A DNA stretch of 64,000 nt from Sphagnum compactum (GCA_965153455.1 OZ234498.1:5084001-5148000); one strand, 5' to 3'. Counted from the stretch's first letter, positions 45,891-59,349 are shown. The notes: generated by a model from the sequence alone, not told the origin. A program made the numbers and translations.

Positions 45891-46800
45891 TGTAACCATC
45901 CTAGATTACCCTAGATAGGTCAACCTAGTAAGCTAACATAGGCAAGCCTAGGTTAACTTACATAAGCCTAAGGTGGACCTAGGTCAACCTAATTAAGTTT
46001 GCCTAGGTTGCTTAGGTTACCCTAGGTAGACCTATGTGAGCTTATGTGAACCTAGGTTATCTTAGGTGACCTTAGGTTAACCTAGGTGAGCATAAGTAGC
46101 TTTAAGACATTCTTTTAGACTAACCTAGGTTAACCTAGGTATCTTTAAGTAATTTTATAATTAGCCTATATGACCTTATGATAACCTAGGTAGCCTTAGA
46201 GTATATTATGTTAAACTAAATTATCTACAAAGGCCTATTTTAACCTAATCTAGCTGAAGGAGGCCTAAGATACATTAAGGAATATTTCATCTTATTTATA
46301 TGTGCATCATACATGTTTTAAATTATCTTAGGCGTCCTTGAAATATTTTCAACTCATGAAATAATTAGATCACTTGAAAATATTTCATCATATTCATACA
46401 TGCATCATACATGCTTTAAACACACAACCTGAACCCATGAAATAATAGATTTTGTGTGAATTTTGAACAAATTAATGAAGCTAGTAAATTTGTGATGTAA
46501 TCTAAATTTAATTTTGATTGGTTTAAATTTAACCATGGTAAACATAAATATAAAACACGTTAAACTAAGATTAATGTAAGTTTAATGTAGGCTCATGTTA
46601 ACTTAAATTAATTCATTAAGTAAGCTTAGAATTAATGTGAACTAACCTAAGCTAGGTTTGGTTGTACTCTAGGTTAATTTAGTATAACTTTGGTCGACCT
46701 AGGTGGGCCTAGGTAGAATACTTGTTAACCTAGATAGTTCTAAGATAACCTAGGTTAGCCTAGATTTGCCTAGGGCAAAGTAAGGTAAGGCTAACTTAAT
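45891..46800. repeat. degenerate CCTAGGTTAACC block
   Basis: Two stretches (45891-46250 and 46540-46800) are made of variants of the palindromic word ACCTAGGTTA, as in CCTAGGTTAACCTAGGT and AACCTAGGTGAGC, at irregular 10-20 bp spacing on both strands. The 46251-46539 stretch between is ordinary AT-rich DNA. Confidence 0.75.
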
Positions 46801-47211
46801 TAAGGTTCAGATGTTTTCTACTTAGGTATATTGAAATATTGTTTATAGTTTTGTGATGGGGAAAAACATTTACATGAAAAAAGTTGTGTTGCAATGGTTA
46901 ATGATTCACTAGAAGGAATTATGTTTTTTGTAACCAAGAAATCAATGATTACAAGTCTTAAATGATTATATGTATGACTTTAATCATAAACTATTATTTT
47001 GAATCCTATGTGTAAAAAGTCACAATCATATATTAGTGCGGCATGGGACAAAGAAAAGATGAAGTGGTAACAAGATGAAAGGTGTCAATGTTTATCGTTT
47101 ATATTTCATTTATGTGGCATCCATGACTAATGACAAAGTGACATGGATGTCCAATTATCATTACAATGATTAAAAATTACTACAAGTCATTTGATATGAA
47201 CATAAACAAAT

Positions 47212-47625
47212 CTACCCCCCTCACCTACCTATGTACCTACCTATTTATGTACCCACCAACCCACCTACCTACCACTTATCAACCTACCTATTTACCTACC
47301 CACTATTAACCAGAATTCTTTGTGAACCAATAGTGACAATATAACCGATAGTAACTAAACCGGTAGTGACAATATAACCGATAGTAACTAAACCGGTAGT
47401 GACAATATAATTTATAGCAACTAAACTAATAACACATGTTGAATCGTCACACTTGTTGAACAGGTAGTTTGCAGAACATATAGTTGACAGAATAGGTAGT
47501 TTGCAGAACCTATAGTTGATAGAACATGTAGTTTGCAAAACCTATAGTTGACAAAATAGGTAGTTGGCAAAATAAGTAGTTTGCAGAACTTGTACTTGGC
47601 AAAACATGTAGTTAATAGAACAGGT
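47212..47625. repeat. ACCT tract followed by two short tandem arrays
   Basis: After ACCT/CTAC repeats (47215-47305), a 33-bp unit (GTGACAATATAACCGATAGT, AACTAAACCGGTA) repeats about 2.5 times (47330-47425). It is followed by about seven units of a 30-bp word (GTAGTTTGCAGAACCTATAG, TTGACAGAATAG) in 47460-47625. Confidence 0.85.
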
Positions 47626-48224
47626 AGCAGATTTTGAAATTTCTAACCATTTATAATAGTTTTACTAACTAATTCCTATTAGTTGATTAGAATAAAAAGT
47701 TTTATCAATTAGTTATTGTTTATGTGATTTACACGAAGCATTTCAAAGTTCAAACTTAGAATATAAAGGAGGGATGGTAAAACATGAAAGACATCAGATC
47801 TCTACTTTCCATATTTACATTTTGAAATTTCTAATGTACAAACTTTAAATTTTTAATACAATTTTGTATTTTCACCACAAGTTGGAGTACTTGTTAACAT
47901 TGAATAGTTTGTACCTGTTCAGAATTTAGGAAAGGAGATTTGCATCAAGTGAAAGACTTTTGATGTTAATTTGATTTTGTGTTTTTCTTTCATTGAAAAC
48001 ATGAAAACATTTTTGTATTTCAACAATATCTTTATTGATATTATGTGCAAATTGAGTACATGTTAGTTTAGGAATTGTAAATAATTCTAGTTTTGTTAGT
48101 TTAAATGTACATGTTTGTTGTTTAGGAACCTGTTGTTGCAAAAATCAAAAGTTGAACAACTTTAATGGGAATAACAAAACCTGTTAACACCCACATTATG
48201 AGAAAAAAAGATGTTTTACATTTG

Positions 48225-49020
48225 TCCTTGCAACTCAAAAATTGAGTTCCATTAGACATTTGCAACTACTATATTTATATGTCATGAGTGCTAATAGACA
48301 AGTTACATGAATTGCAAAGTTGCAATTTACCATATATACATGGCAACTCATTACAATTCAATTGCAGCTCTGTTAAAACAACTCATTTTAAAATATTATG
48401 CAACTCCAATATAATGCACCCATGATGTCATAATGATGTCATTAATTATCATCCATCCATTAAAATTTGACATGTGGCATTATGAAAATTTTTGGACATA
48501 AAAATTATTATTTTTTAAAATGTTGATCTCCACTGTCCATTATGACTGTTAATGATGGTTCAAGATTATCACACATGGCATAATCAAAAATTGCCACATG
48601 GCATATTAATTTTATTTTGAAAACATAATTAAAATAGATATTTATTTTAATAATTAAATACGTCATACATAACCATAGGTTGGTAGGTCTTAAAACTTAC
48701 ATACCTATGATTTACCTACCTACCTATAGACATAGGTAGGTACAAAAATAGGACCTATTTACTCACTTAAGTGGGTAAGTAGGTGAGTAGGTAGGAAAGC
48801 ATAAGACTAAATGAACTAAAAAAATAGCCATGAATTTATTTATTTTTAAATTTATGTTTTGCCTTTAGGGTTAAACCTTTTTAAGCTCATCCCAAAATGG
48901 CACATGTATTTTAATTTGTGCGCCTTCTTTATATAATTTGTAACATGGGACTCCAATACAAAACATATAGGTTAAATCTTTTAGTTGTTCCTTAGTTGCA
49001 AATTGAATTGCAACTATAAA
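48225..49020. repeat. dispersed repeat D, copy 2
   Basis: Collinear with 17810-18590 in the same orientation, ending in the same AGGT/ACCT palindromic stretch (48675-48805) and the same tail (AAAATAGCCATGAA, CATCCCAAAATGGCA.ATGTA). Confidence 0.85.
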
Positions 49021-51125
49021 AAGATTTTCCCACAAATTAAATTAATGATTCTATGATAATTATTTATGTGAATTATTTATTTAAAGTAATTATTTATTTA
49101 ATTAATTATCAAAATATTTTATCTAATTGTATAAAAATAATTATTTAAAACATAAATTTAGAATTAAATATATGATAATTAATTATTTGGATTGATTATT
49201 TGAATTAATTAACTAGTGAACTACTTATTAAAATTAATTAGTCTAATTCAAATAATTAATTAGTTCATGAATTATAATTAATTATTGTAATCAAATAAAT
49301 AAAATTTTATTTGAGTTAATATTTTTATTTATTTATTATTCAAATAATTAATTATTTGACTTCAGATAATTTATTATTAGATGATGATTATCTAAATTCA
49401 TATAACTAATCATTTATCATCTAAATTTTTGAAAAATAAATAGTTATTTTAATTGATTAATAAAGTAATTATATGAATCAAATTTATTAATAATTCATAA
49501 TAACTAATTATCAATTTAATTAATTAGTTCAAGGTATAAATAAACATATTCATATGTACACCAAATTCAATTTTTATTTCTAATGACGATGATTTCATTG
49601 GAGCTAGTTCAGGTGGGATGGGTTATAATCATAAGTCATACAAAAAGACAATTCCAAAATGAAAATTTATTATAGGTCAATTCCAAACTGAAATTCTAAA
49701 GAAAAAACATTCTACAAGTTGTAATGTTTCAAAATGTCTTTTTGGATCCTAAGATATCGAAAGAAAAAGAAGTTTTTTTATTTTTTTCAATGTCTTTTGG
49801 AATCTTTGTGTCTTTTCAAAAAAAAATTTGAATATTTGTGTCTTTCAATTTCATGCACATGTTTACATGTAATTTCATAATAAATGTAAATATGCGTTAT
49901 TTCATTTGAATATGTTGAGATTATTTCAAGATATTAACATTTTTTTTCTTTGAAATTAAGTTATTTTCCAATAAAAACTTATCCCTTAAATACCTAATTC
50001 AAGCATTTAATCCCCACTTGCTTAGCTAATTTAATGTTTATCCACTTTAGTTGCTTCCAAATTTGCAATGAACTAAAAACAAATGTGGTTGATTAAATCT
50101 CCCTTTGGATAATAATTGGGCAGTCTTTTATACAATTTGAATCATATATATATATATATATATATGAAAATAACAAAATTTTCAAATGTAAACCTTTTTT
50201 TTTTTTTGGTCATTTCATCATCATTAGTGGTGTGTAGTAATGCGGAACTCAAGTATAATATACACATTTATTTTAATTTCACATTTAAATTGATTATATG
50301 TATCCAAATAATTAATTAATGAATGAATTTACGTAATTAATTCATCAATAGTTATTGATGAATTAATAATTACTTTAAATAAATAATCTAATTCATTATG
50401 CAGTATTCCCAATTTGGATAAATATTTATTTAATTAATTAATTATTAGTTAATGTAAAATTAATTATATGCATTACACTTATTTATTCATATTAATAGTC
50501 AATTATATAGTCTAATTGATAAGTTCATAATAAGTTAATGTATTAAACATAATTAATATTCAATAGGCAAATTATTGAAACAATAATTATTTATAAAAGA
50601 TTACATATGAATATATATTCTTATTAAATTATAAAGAATTGCACTATAGTCATAACATATTGGAAGAGTAGTACTTTGGTAATGGCCTTACTTATTGTAT
50701 CAATGGGAATCATAATTCAAAATTAGTTGCAAATGTATTTTGTAATGGGTGGTGGAAATATGGACACATGACATGATCACATATATGTACATTATACACT
50801 AGTTGCAACATAATTGTTGCTTTAGTGACACATTTACAACAATTCTAAAATAGTTGTCACATGCAACTACAATGCAACTCTAAAAATCAAACATGGTTGA
50901 TTACATATGTATGTACAATGTGTATAAATTATCATATATGATACCCATTTTAAACTCACTTGCAACTATAATACAACTAACTGATATTTTAATGTGATAA
51001 TTTATTTATTAATACGCCGTATTTCTAGGAAGATAATTGCATAATAGTTGTAATACCTAAGGTCACAATAGTTATAAATGAATTGTTTTTTGAACTTTAG
51101 TTGTAGGGTAGTGTGGTTTCAACAA
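49021..51125. other. very AT-rich region
   Basis: 49030-49560 and 50280-50640 consist almost wholly of TAATTAATTATTTAAT-like words. A (TA)n run occurs at 50146-50164. No gene is seen. Such DNA melts easily and often acts as matrix-attachment DNA, which is inference here. Confidence 0.5.
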
Positions 51126-51330
51126 AAGCAATTTCTCATAATGCCACCCACCCACCTACCTACCCACCTACCTACTACCTACTTACCCACCCACCTAATT
51201 GCCTACTTATCTACACACTTACCCACCCACTCATTAACCCACCCAACCACTTACGTACCCATGTACATCCTACCTTTTACAACTTGCCTATTTACCTACC
51301 TACCTATTCACTACCATCGTGCAACTTGTT
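51126..51330. repeat. degenerate CACC/TACC tract
   Basis: About 190 bp of CCTACC, CCCACC and CTTACC words. It stays open in two frames only because of its simple composition. Confidence 0.8.
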
Positions 51331-52229
51331 TACTACCTCCTTCATATCTTGTATTAATATGAATTAAACATGTGAAATAAAAAAACTTGACTAAAATTAG
51401 ACACCTTTTGATGGTGTACATAAAAGACTTGGTTTATTAATGTGAAGGTGTAAGGTTCAATTCTTAATACTTGCAACCTATGTGCATTCTTAGAGGTTAA
51501 GTTAAATAAGGTAGATTAAGGTAGGTAGGTTATGTAGGTTAGGTTACATAGGCTAAGCTACCACCTACCTAGTTATTAAAAATTATTATTATTATCCAAA
51601 ATTTGATTTTAATTTCGGTATAAATTCAATCAATCAAGTGGTCCATTATCTACCATCATATTATAATCATTCATTATGTAAAACTTCAACAATGTATATG
51701 ACCTGTCCTTTATGATTTGTCATATATATCTTGATAGTTATCTTTTATGACTATAAGATGAAAAGTGTCATGCCGAACATTCAATGACTTTTTGTCCTAA
51801 ACAATTGATGCATCATTACTAAGGGCCCCTTAATCAAATAATGTCTAATATGACTACAAAATTAATCATATATGAAATCATAAATTTAAAATTCTCTTCT
51901 AGTATTTGAACCTTCAAAATGCAGGTGAAAGGTTCAAATCCCCATAGTTACAACCTAAATAAACATAACTGGCATTAGAAAAAATCGTGTTGTTTACAAC
52001 CAACCCACTTGCAATTGGATGCAATTGGATGTCACATGCAACTCAAGCGAATGCATGTGCAACTACATTTGAATTTTATATGATTTTTAGTCACCTTTGC
52101 AATTATGGTGCAATTAGTTGTTCCTCAATCCTTCAAAATGGATGACTTTTACACTTTTGATTTGTGCAAATGTGCTAGTATATATACAATATTGTATATA
52201 CATTTAATTTTGTACAAATACACTACCAA

Positions 52230-52770
52230 ATAACTTGAGCTCCAATACTCAAATTGGTTTTATTTGCTTAAACCAAACAATGACAAAGGGCATATCTTAT
52301 TCATTTCAAAACCAATTTGAATGTTTTTTATGGATTTGGATGCGCTAAGTGTACAATTACAAAATGGTTTTTAGGTTCAAAGACAATAGAGAAATGACTA
52401 AAGATCAAGTGAGCTCCAAATCACAAACTAGTTTTAGTAGCCCAAATTACCAATTAATGACCCCTTCAATTTGAAGGGCATATGTTGTTCATTTCAAAAC
52501 CAATTTGAACGATTTTAGTGGCTCTGGATGTGATAGGTATAGAATTACAAAATATTTTAAAGGTTAAAAAACAATAGAGCAATGACCAAAGATCTTGAAC
52601 TTTAAGTCGCAAACTAGTTTTATTAGCCCAAATTATCAAATAATGACCCCTTCAATACCAATGGACATATTTTACTCATTTCAAAAATTATTGTGGCTGT
52701 GGATGCAGTTGGTGGAAGATTATAAAATCTCATTGTGTTTTAAAAACAATGGAGTAACGTCCAAAGATTT
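52230..52770. repeat. satellite-like tandem repeat, about 180-190 bp, three units
   Basis: Units begin at about 52238, 52411 and 52598. They share GAGCTCCAA.TC.CAAACT.GTTTTA, TTCATTTCAAAACCAATTTG and AACAATAGAG.AATGACNAAAGAT. Divergence is high. A single related stretch lies at 58140-58270. Confidence 0.75.
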
Positions 52771-53200
52771 ATAACTTTTTATCTACCGCTCTACCCTCGT
52801 TGCATCCCAAGTTGGAACTAAAATGCAACTATAATCTTTATCCCATATTGGTTGTCATAGTTTTAAAGTTTGTAAATCATTTATGTCTAGGTACATAAGT
52901 TCAATGAATAAGTGGTAATTGAGATGAACCAAAAAAATATGTTCAACCCTAAAATCTAAACCCATTTTTATTTATTTTTAATTTATAAATCTTCCTTTTG
53001 AGATAAGATTTACATAACTATTTAGGCCCACTCATCTACTTACTTGCCTACTTAAGCCTATTTATTTATTTATTTACTTAATCTAATTGCCACGGGTAGC
53101 AACGTTCGGTCATGGATCACTGAGCATTTGCAAGCAAATGCATGAGTAGGATGATGCTCATGCGTTGCTGAGTGATCAGGGAATTTTTCTTGCTGTGTTT

Positions 53201-53364
53201 TTGACCCTCCCACATTAAAATATGCATAACTTGCTCATTTCTTGACCCTCCCACATTAAAATATGCATAACTTGCTCATTTCTTGACCTTCCCACATTAA
53301 AATATGCATAACTTGCTCATTTCTTGACCCTCCCACATTAAAATATGCATAACTTGCTCATTTC
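53201..53364. repeat. 41-bp near-perfect tandem array, four units
   Basis: Units start at 53201, 53242, 53283 and 53324 with the word TTGACCCTCCCACATTAAAA. Only one substitution (CCC to CCT) is seen in the four. Confidence 0.97.
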
Positions 53365-53510
53365 TTGAGCTTGTTTTAGGATTCAAGCACCCTTGGATGT
53401 GCAACTATGAGCTCTACAACTTTTATTTGAGCTCTTGTTGCAATGGAGCAACATCTGAGATGCATCAGCTCTGCGAACCCTTTAGTGTTCGCTCACCAGC
53501 TGCTCCCGAC

Positions 53511-54911
53511 CAGAATCTGATCCTTTTGATTTTTAAAAACAGAACCGTGGCTATGAATCCTAAGAACCGCCCTGATAACTGGAAGGGGTCTGTTCATGTT
53601 TGTAACAACCGTCCCAACACTGTAAACTTTGAATCGACCAGTGTGGTTTTTTGTGCGGTAACCCCATCCATTCACAAGTAGATCAAACCAGAATTTTCCA
53701 ACTATTCATCCAAGTGCATTATCCTAAATACTTATATAACCCAATGAATAACAACGGATCTGCTACTAAAGAAGAATGGATGAATGAATACTGTCTCATT
53801 AGGACTGTAAACAGTTGTGAGAATGAAACTAACCTTTTCCGTACCAAATCGTTTTACCAATATATAGTCATCCAATTTCTGGGATGAAAAATTCTTCATA
53901 CATGCCGTAAGCTGGCTTCAGGGATAAAATTTGGTGGATGACATGTCATCATATGTCACTTCTGCTGAGATGACATTTTCTTGGATTGAAACTTCTTGGA
54001 TGAAAAGGTGTTAATGTGTCGGTCACTTTCTGGGATGACATTTGTGTCTGGCTTGAAAATCTCTTGGATGAAATGTCTTGATATTTGTCACTTTCTGGGA
54101 TTGCATTTCTTGGATGAAAATGTCTTGATATTTGTCACTTTTTGGGATTGCATTTCTTGGATGAAATGTCTTGATATTTGTCACTTTCTGGGATGGCATT
54201 TCTTGGATGAAAACTCTTGGGATGAAAAGTCTTAATTTGGTCACTTCTTCTGGGATGACATTGTCTTTGATGAAAATTTCCTGGATGAAAATGTGTTAAA
54301 TGTGTTTGTCACTTCTGGGATGACATTTTTGTCCGGCTTGAAAATCTCTTGGATGAAATGTCTTGATGTGTGTCACTTTCTGGGCTTACATTTCTCAGAT
54401 GAAATCTCTTGGATTTGAAACTCTCGAATGAAATGTCTTAATTTTGTCACTTCTTCTGGGATGACATTTCTTTGGATGAAAATTTCGAGATGAAAATGAC
54501 TTGATATGTGTCAGCTTCTGGGATTACATCTCTTTGGATGAAAAGTCTTGATGTGTCACTTTCTGCAATTACACTTTTGGATGAATATGATGTGGTCACT
54601 TTTTGGGATGACATTTTGGATGAAATGTTTGGATGCGATCACTTTCTAGGATTACATTTTTGGATGAAAATGCCTTAATGTGGTCACTTTCTGGGATTTC
54701 ATTTTTGGATGAAAATTTCTTGATGTGGTCACTTTCTCGGATGAAATATCTTGGATGAATGATCTAATGTTGAAATATCTTGGATGTCTTGGATGAATGT
54801 CTGAATCTTGACATGCGACGACAGTTCTTGGATGAAATCGGAGCGTCACTGTTACTGAAGCCTATTTGTTTTCGAAACGTTGGAAAACGTGCGTAGATGT
54901 CCAGAGACTGC
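53511..54911. repeat. 1.4-kb duplicated segment E, copy 1 (with minisatellite)
   Basis: Collinear with 61672-63050 in the same orientation. The first ~400 bp are unique sequence. Then 53920-54800 is a minisatellite of about 40-45 bp units (TGGATGAAAATGTCTTGATG, then TGTCACTTTCTGGGATGACA). The end is unique: GACATGCGACGACAGTTCTT to GTGCGTAGATGTCC. Confidence 0.92.
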
Positions 54912-57900
54912 ATAGGTTTAATCATATAATAAATCATAATTTTACCCAAAAAATTTAATTTAAATGTTTGATATTAAATGGGTCATAAATTACTCTTACT
55001 ACCTAGCCTATTCAATAAATAAATTACATTGCCTACCTAATACAATAATTAATTCAAAAAATCATATATATCAACATATTATTGCCTTCCTATTTATTAC
55101 CTTACAATTTGCAACTTAATAATTGATTAAACACCTGGTTTAATTAATTAATTAAACATAACATTATTTCAATCAACACAATGAAGTACCTATTATGAAA
55201 TAACCTACTTACATATTATCTATAACTTAACCTACCTAATTAATTAACTAATTAAAAAGCACTATAACATATCAACATGATGAAATACATATTATTTAAC
55301 CACATACATATTACCTACTACCTAGCTCTATTTCTACCATTAATTGCCATGGGTCTTTTGAAAATTTCACAAACCCAACCAAACCTATTACACATTTAAT
55401 GGCTAGTTTGTTGAAAAAAATAATAAATAATAATTAGACCATTAAATCCAACAATTTCATTGGCTAACTCATTTTTTCACATTTAATTACATGTGCATTT
55501 GTGACTAGGATTATAATCACAAATCAAGTTGAAAAGATGCCACATGGTGTCCAATGGCCCTTGAACCACCTTCCAAGTTGTAAAAGAAACTACATTTTCA
55601 TCTATTTTGGGGACGCCACTAAGTATGAATGATATAAATGTATTTTTCATTTTCATTTTCGTCCAAGTCAACATTAGTCGCATGTATAAGTTGTATATGT
55701 AATTGCAAACCATTTTGTAGTCATTTATGCAACTATAGTTGTTTTTACTAAGTGCCATAGAAAATAGTCATATCTAAAGTTGCAAAAATGGTTGATTTGG
55801 ATAGAAGTCACAAATGCATGGGTTGGAATGGATAGGATTCCTTGTAATGTTATCAACTTGCTTGTGGGTTGTTAGTAATTAGGAAAGGAACAAAATAAAA
55901 TTAAGCTAACCACCATGATTAACTAGGAAACTGAAATCCAACAAAAAAATATTTCCTAACCACTTACCATTCATCCTTCATGGTGCACTAGTGGGTGTTG
56001 GTTCACTATGGCCATGATGGTGATGACCATTTGATACTTTATGACTGATTTCTTGTAGGGCAATGATTAATGTTGGTCAATTATTTTTTTGACCCATGTA
56101 ATCAGTCAAGTTTGGGTTTAGATAACAATAGCCTACAAGTTGGGTATTGAATTTTTTGGAATTCACTAAATAACTTACCTATTTAGTATTGAGTTTTCAA
56201 AATTTAATGACATATTCCAATGACCTTGTTATCATCTAGGTAGATTATCAATATTAAAATCCTAAACATTTATATAATAATATAACTAATTAAAAAATGA
56301 CTACTGTACAATCAGTAGTATAACTAATAATTCTCAACCACGTATTTGAAAAACTAACCTTTATGCATAACCCATGGTTATTATTTCAAAAAATAATTGA
56401 GTAAGTTGATAATTAAGGGTATTATTTTGACATTAACATGGATATCGATAATTGGTGGTCTAACTTTTCTGGTAAAAAAATTATGATAACCTATTCATTT
56501 GGTTATTATCAATAATCAATAATTGGCCAACACTGGTTATGATTGTGCTCATTGTGTTTTCCTACCCCTCTATAAGTATGTTGGATTCTTTTGGTGCAAC
56601 CCAAGGAGAGGTATGAATGAAATGATCTTTTTTGGGTCTAATTGTTGCATACATTGCATACATTCCTTTGTAACATTGATAGTAGTAGGTAGGGTAAACA
56701 TGCCCCCCACCAAACATAGCTCGGTAACTGAACACCCCAACAAATCAGCTCAACATCCGTGAATGGCCGTGGGCAAAGCTATTAGTGTTATAAAATGTTT
56801 TTATGACGAACACGTGGTATTAAAAAAATTTGTTCGGTTATTTTAAATTATTCACGTGGAATATTGATTTAGTGTGCGGTTTGAGGGTGTAGGTCATAGA
56901 CTTGTATATTAACATGTCATCAAGGAAAAATATAGGACTTGAACAATTCTACGGGTTTTTTAAAGCTACCATTACTTCCACATCCAAGCTAAGGAGATAT
57001 ATCTTGAGCTTTGGGATTCATGAACTTTTTCATTTGATAACAAATACAAACTCAAAACTGCTATAGAAAAGAAGACTCTCCGTGTTGCCAGTAAGGAGAG
57101 TGTGGATGCACATGTTGCTAATGCAATGGTTGTTTGGCACCTTCTTTGTAAAAGAAATTCATCTTGTTTCACAACCATAGATTCACGAGCTTTCAAAGCA
57201 AATGGCTTTGTGTGTGAGATGGCATGCAAATCAGCATTCAAGTCTCCAATTAACTTCTTCTTATTTTATATGAAAAACTTAAGCATCTATCTCCTGGTTT
57301 GACAATAGAAAATCAAAAGAACCAGGTTTAGAAGGTCACAACACAACTCAAGTTTTTTTTCCATGAGAGACAAATATAAAGCAAATTGTATGTGTGTAAT
57401 AATGGTGTTCCAAATTGCTTTCGAGAAGAAAAAACGGTTGACATGCATGCATAGTCTACACAAGAGTTCATAAACAACCAACATCTATCTCATAACAACT
57501 AGATGAACATTCTAGTAAATTAGCAACCACCAAAAGCATTTCCATGTTAAAAATTTGTTCACAAAGACCAAAGATGTCATTGATTAGTATATTGTTCAGC
57601 CATCTCCTTTAGGAATTATTTCTTTGAAGCTTGCTCCTCCAGGAATCATCGGAAGCACATGTTCCTAATACATCAATGAGAAGACCCAAAAAAAAGTTAG
57701 GCAGATTTTTCATCTAACAATATGGAAAGTAGTGACAATCTCTCACTTGGACCGTGTATGACTGCAATTGTTACCCACTGACTTCATCAATTGTCTACAA
57801 AGGATAGTGGCCAATGTAAATACTAGTGATGGTGAGGAGGGAGGAGGTTTCACTTGTTGAAACAAAGGAGCGGCACCCACAATTCTTGAGAAGTGTTTGA

Positions 57901-58388
57901 GAATTTGTGAGTGAACGGGAGTGCATTCACCCACCGTAGATTTAGAAGCCCTAAACAAAATTAAATTTGCACCCTTTGTTTCAAGTTGAACAATAATTTT
58001 GAAGATTTTGACCAATGCATTTTTCATTCATCTGGGTGATGGAGGTAAATACCATTTGGTAATCGGTATTATTGTTTGTTAATAAATGTCAAACAAACTC
58101 CCCATGGGCTGCCATGTGTCTAATGCAATTTTTGTTCAAATTTTTTATCACCCCAACTTCATGTGGGTATATCTTTCTCATTATTTAACCAATTTGAACG
58201 ATTTCAAGGTCAATGCGTGCACAATCTAACGATCTACATTTCATCTTGAGACCCCAAATACAAAGGAGATATATTGAGCGAGAGCTCGATGACTAAGACA
58301 CTAAGTATTCGATCATCGACCAGTTTACTCTAATGGGTTTTGCTTGAACTAAGGTTTACACAATCCTACCCCCGAAGTGAAGGACTTA
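54912..58388. other. AT-rich DNA between the two E segments
   Basis: No gag, pol or transposase motif was found, so the E copies do not look like LTRs of an autonomous element. A minus-strand open frame at 57743-58027 (94 codons) has protein-like composition but no domain I recognise. Confidence 0.45.
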
Positions 58389-58760
58389 TAGCATCCCCAC
58401 CCGTACTCAGTATGTGAACCTGCCAAAATATTTCTCACATCCAAGTTTAGTTAGTTACTTTTTTGCAACCCCGCCCATGAAATTGAATCGACCACTGCAA
58501 ATATGTGGGAACTACTAACAACAAACCACCTGGACCAATCATTATGATTGGCCAATCAAAAACAGGGAGCAGCAGTCAGATCATATTTATTACACTCTTC
58601 TGTAGCAGGTGTTCAGCTTTGCTGTGCCTTTTACCAGCCTCAGCAAACTAAGCAAATATGCAGGGGAAAAACCATTGTCCAGAGCCACACCAGCAAATGC
58701 TACTTTTTTCATCCAATTTTAATGTTCAGGGTCACATACAAAGCACCGGTGGGGATGCTC
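58389..58760 (+). mobile_element. MITE-like element, copy 2 (both ends present)
   Basis: About 370 bp with ~33-bp terminal inverted repeats. The left end is TAGCATCCCCACCCGTACTC, AGTATGTGAACCT; the right end, reverse complemented, is GAGCATCCCCACCGGTGCTT, TGTATGTGACCCT. No coding capacity. Target-site duplications are not clear, so the superfamily is open. Confidence 0.85.
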
Positions 58761-58830
58761 AAACAGAGGAAAGTAAAAAAGTTTAGCAATTGTTCTATAT
58801 GTTGGTGATATGCTAGAACTTACTGTCTAT

Positions 58831-59349
58831 TCAAAGACTCGTAGGACTAGGGTTTGGCCAAGAAGTAAACTCTGTTCTGAACATAGTATCCTCTCCTGTT
58901 GTTGTTGTTGTTGTAGGTGGTTCTTGCAGGCTAAGTTCTTTCGGTGTTCCTTCCTTCCCTCTCCTTATCTGATATGTTTCCTGTATGTGGTTGTTGCAAG
59001 CTAAGTGTTCTTTCAGGTGTTCCTTCCCTCTCCTTATCTGATATGTTTCCTGTATGTGGTTGTTGCAGGCTAAGTGTTCTTTCAGGTGTTCCTTCCCTCT
59101 CCTTACCTGATATGTTTCTGCGATGAGGGGATGAGGGTTTAAGTACTTGATTTGTTCATGTCCCCTTGCAATCTGCCTTTGTTGGTGGTTTTTTCTTTTT
59201 GCCTCGACTTGGGTCTTTCCATCTTGTACCTTTTTCTCTCCCATTTTTTGGGGTTGCTTTGTTTTATTGACGTTTGGCAAGTTTTCATCATCTCCTGACT
59301 TTCGTACGTTGGTGGTACCCCAGCAAATCTGCAGAGGAGACAAGAGCAT
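58831..59349 (-). CDS. 172-codon open frame with 23-residue repeats (hypothetical)
   Basis: An unusually long frame for this region. It contains a 69-bp tandem repeat read as ETYQIRRGKEHLKEHLACNN then HIQ, about 2.5 times (58961-59110), then a Thr run and a Pro/Ser-rich end. Because 69 is a multiple of 3, the repeat itself keeps the frame open. The basic N-terminal half is low in complexity (KRKNHQQRQ). No homologue is recognised, no promoter or splice support is visible, and it may be chance. Confidence 0.25.
   Translation of the reverse strand: MLLSPLQICWGTTNVRKSGDDENLPNVNKTKQPQKMGEKKVQDGKTQVEAKRKNHQQRQIARGHEQIKYLNPHPLIAETYQVRRGKEHLKEHLACNNHIQETYQIRRGKEHLKEHLACNNHIQETYQIRRGKEGTPKELSLQEPPTTTTTTGEDTMFRTEFTSWPNPSPTSL
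58961..59110. repeat. 69-bp tandem repeat
   Basis: CTCCTTATCTGATATGTTTC starts at 58961 and 59030, and CTCCTTACCTGATATGTTTC at 59099. Between copies the sequence is nearly identical. Confidence 0.95.

Noticed and set aside
51078-51367. Two overlapping plus-strand open frames rich in Pro, Thr and Tyr
   Set aside because: They are translations of the CACC/TACC simple-sequence tract.
57743-58027. 94-codon minus-strand frame with protein-like composition
   Set aside because: No recognisable domain, no splice context and no similar neighbour; not enough to call a gene.
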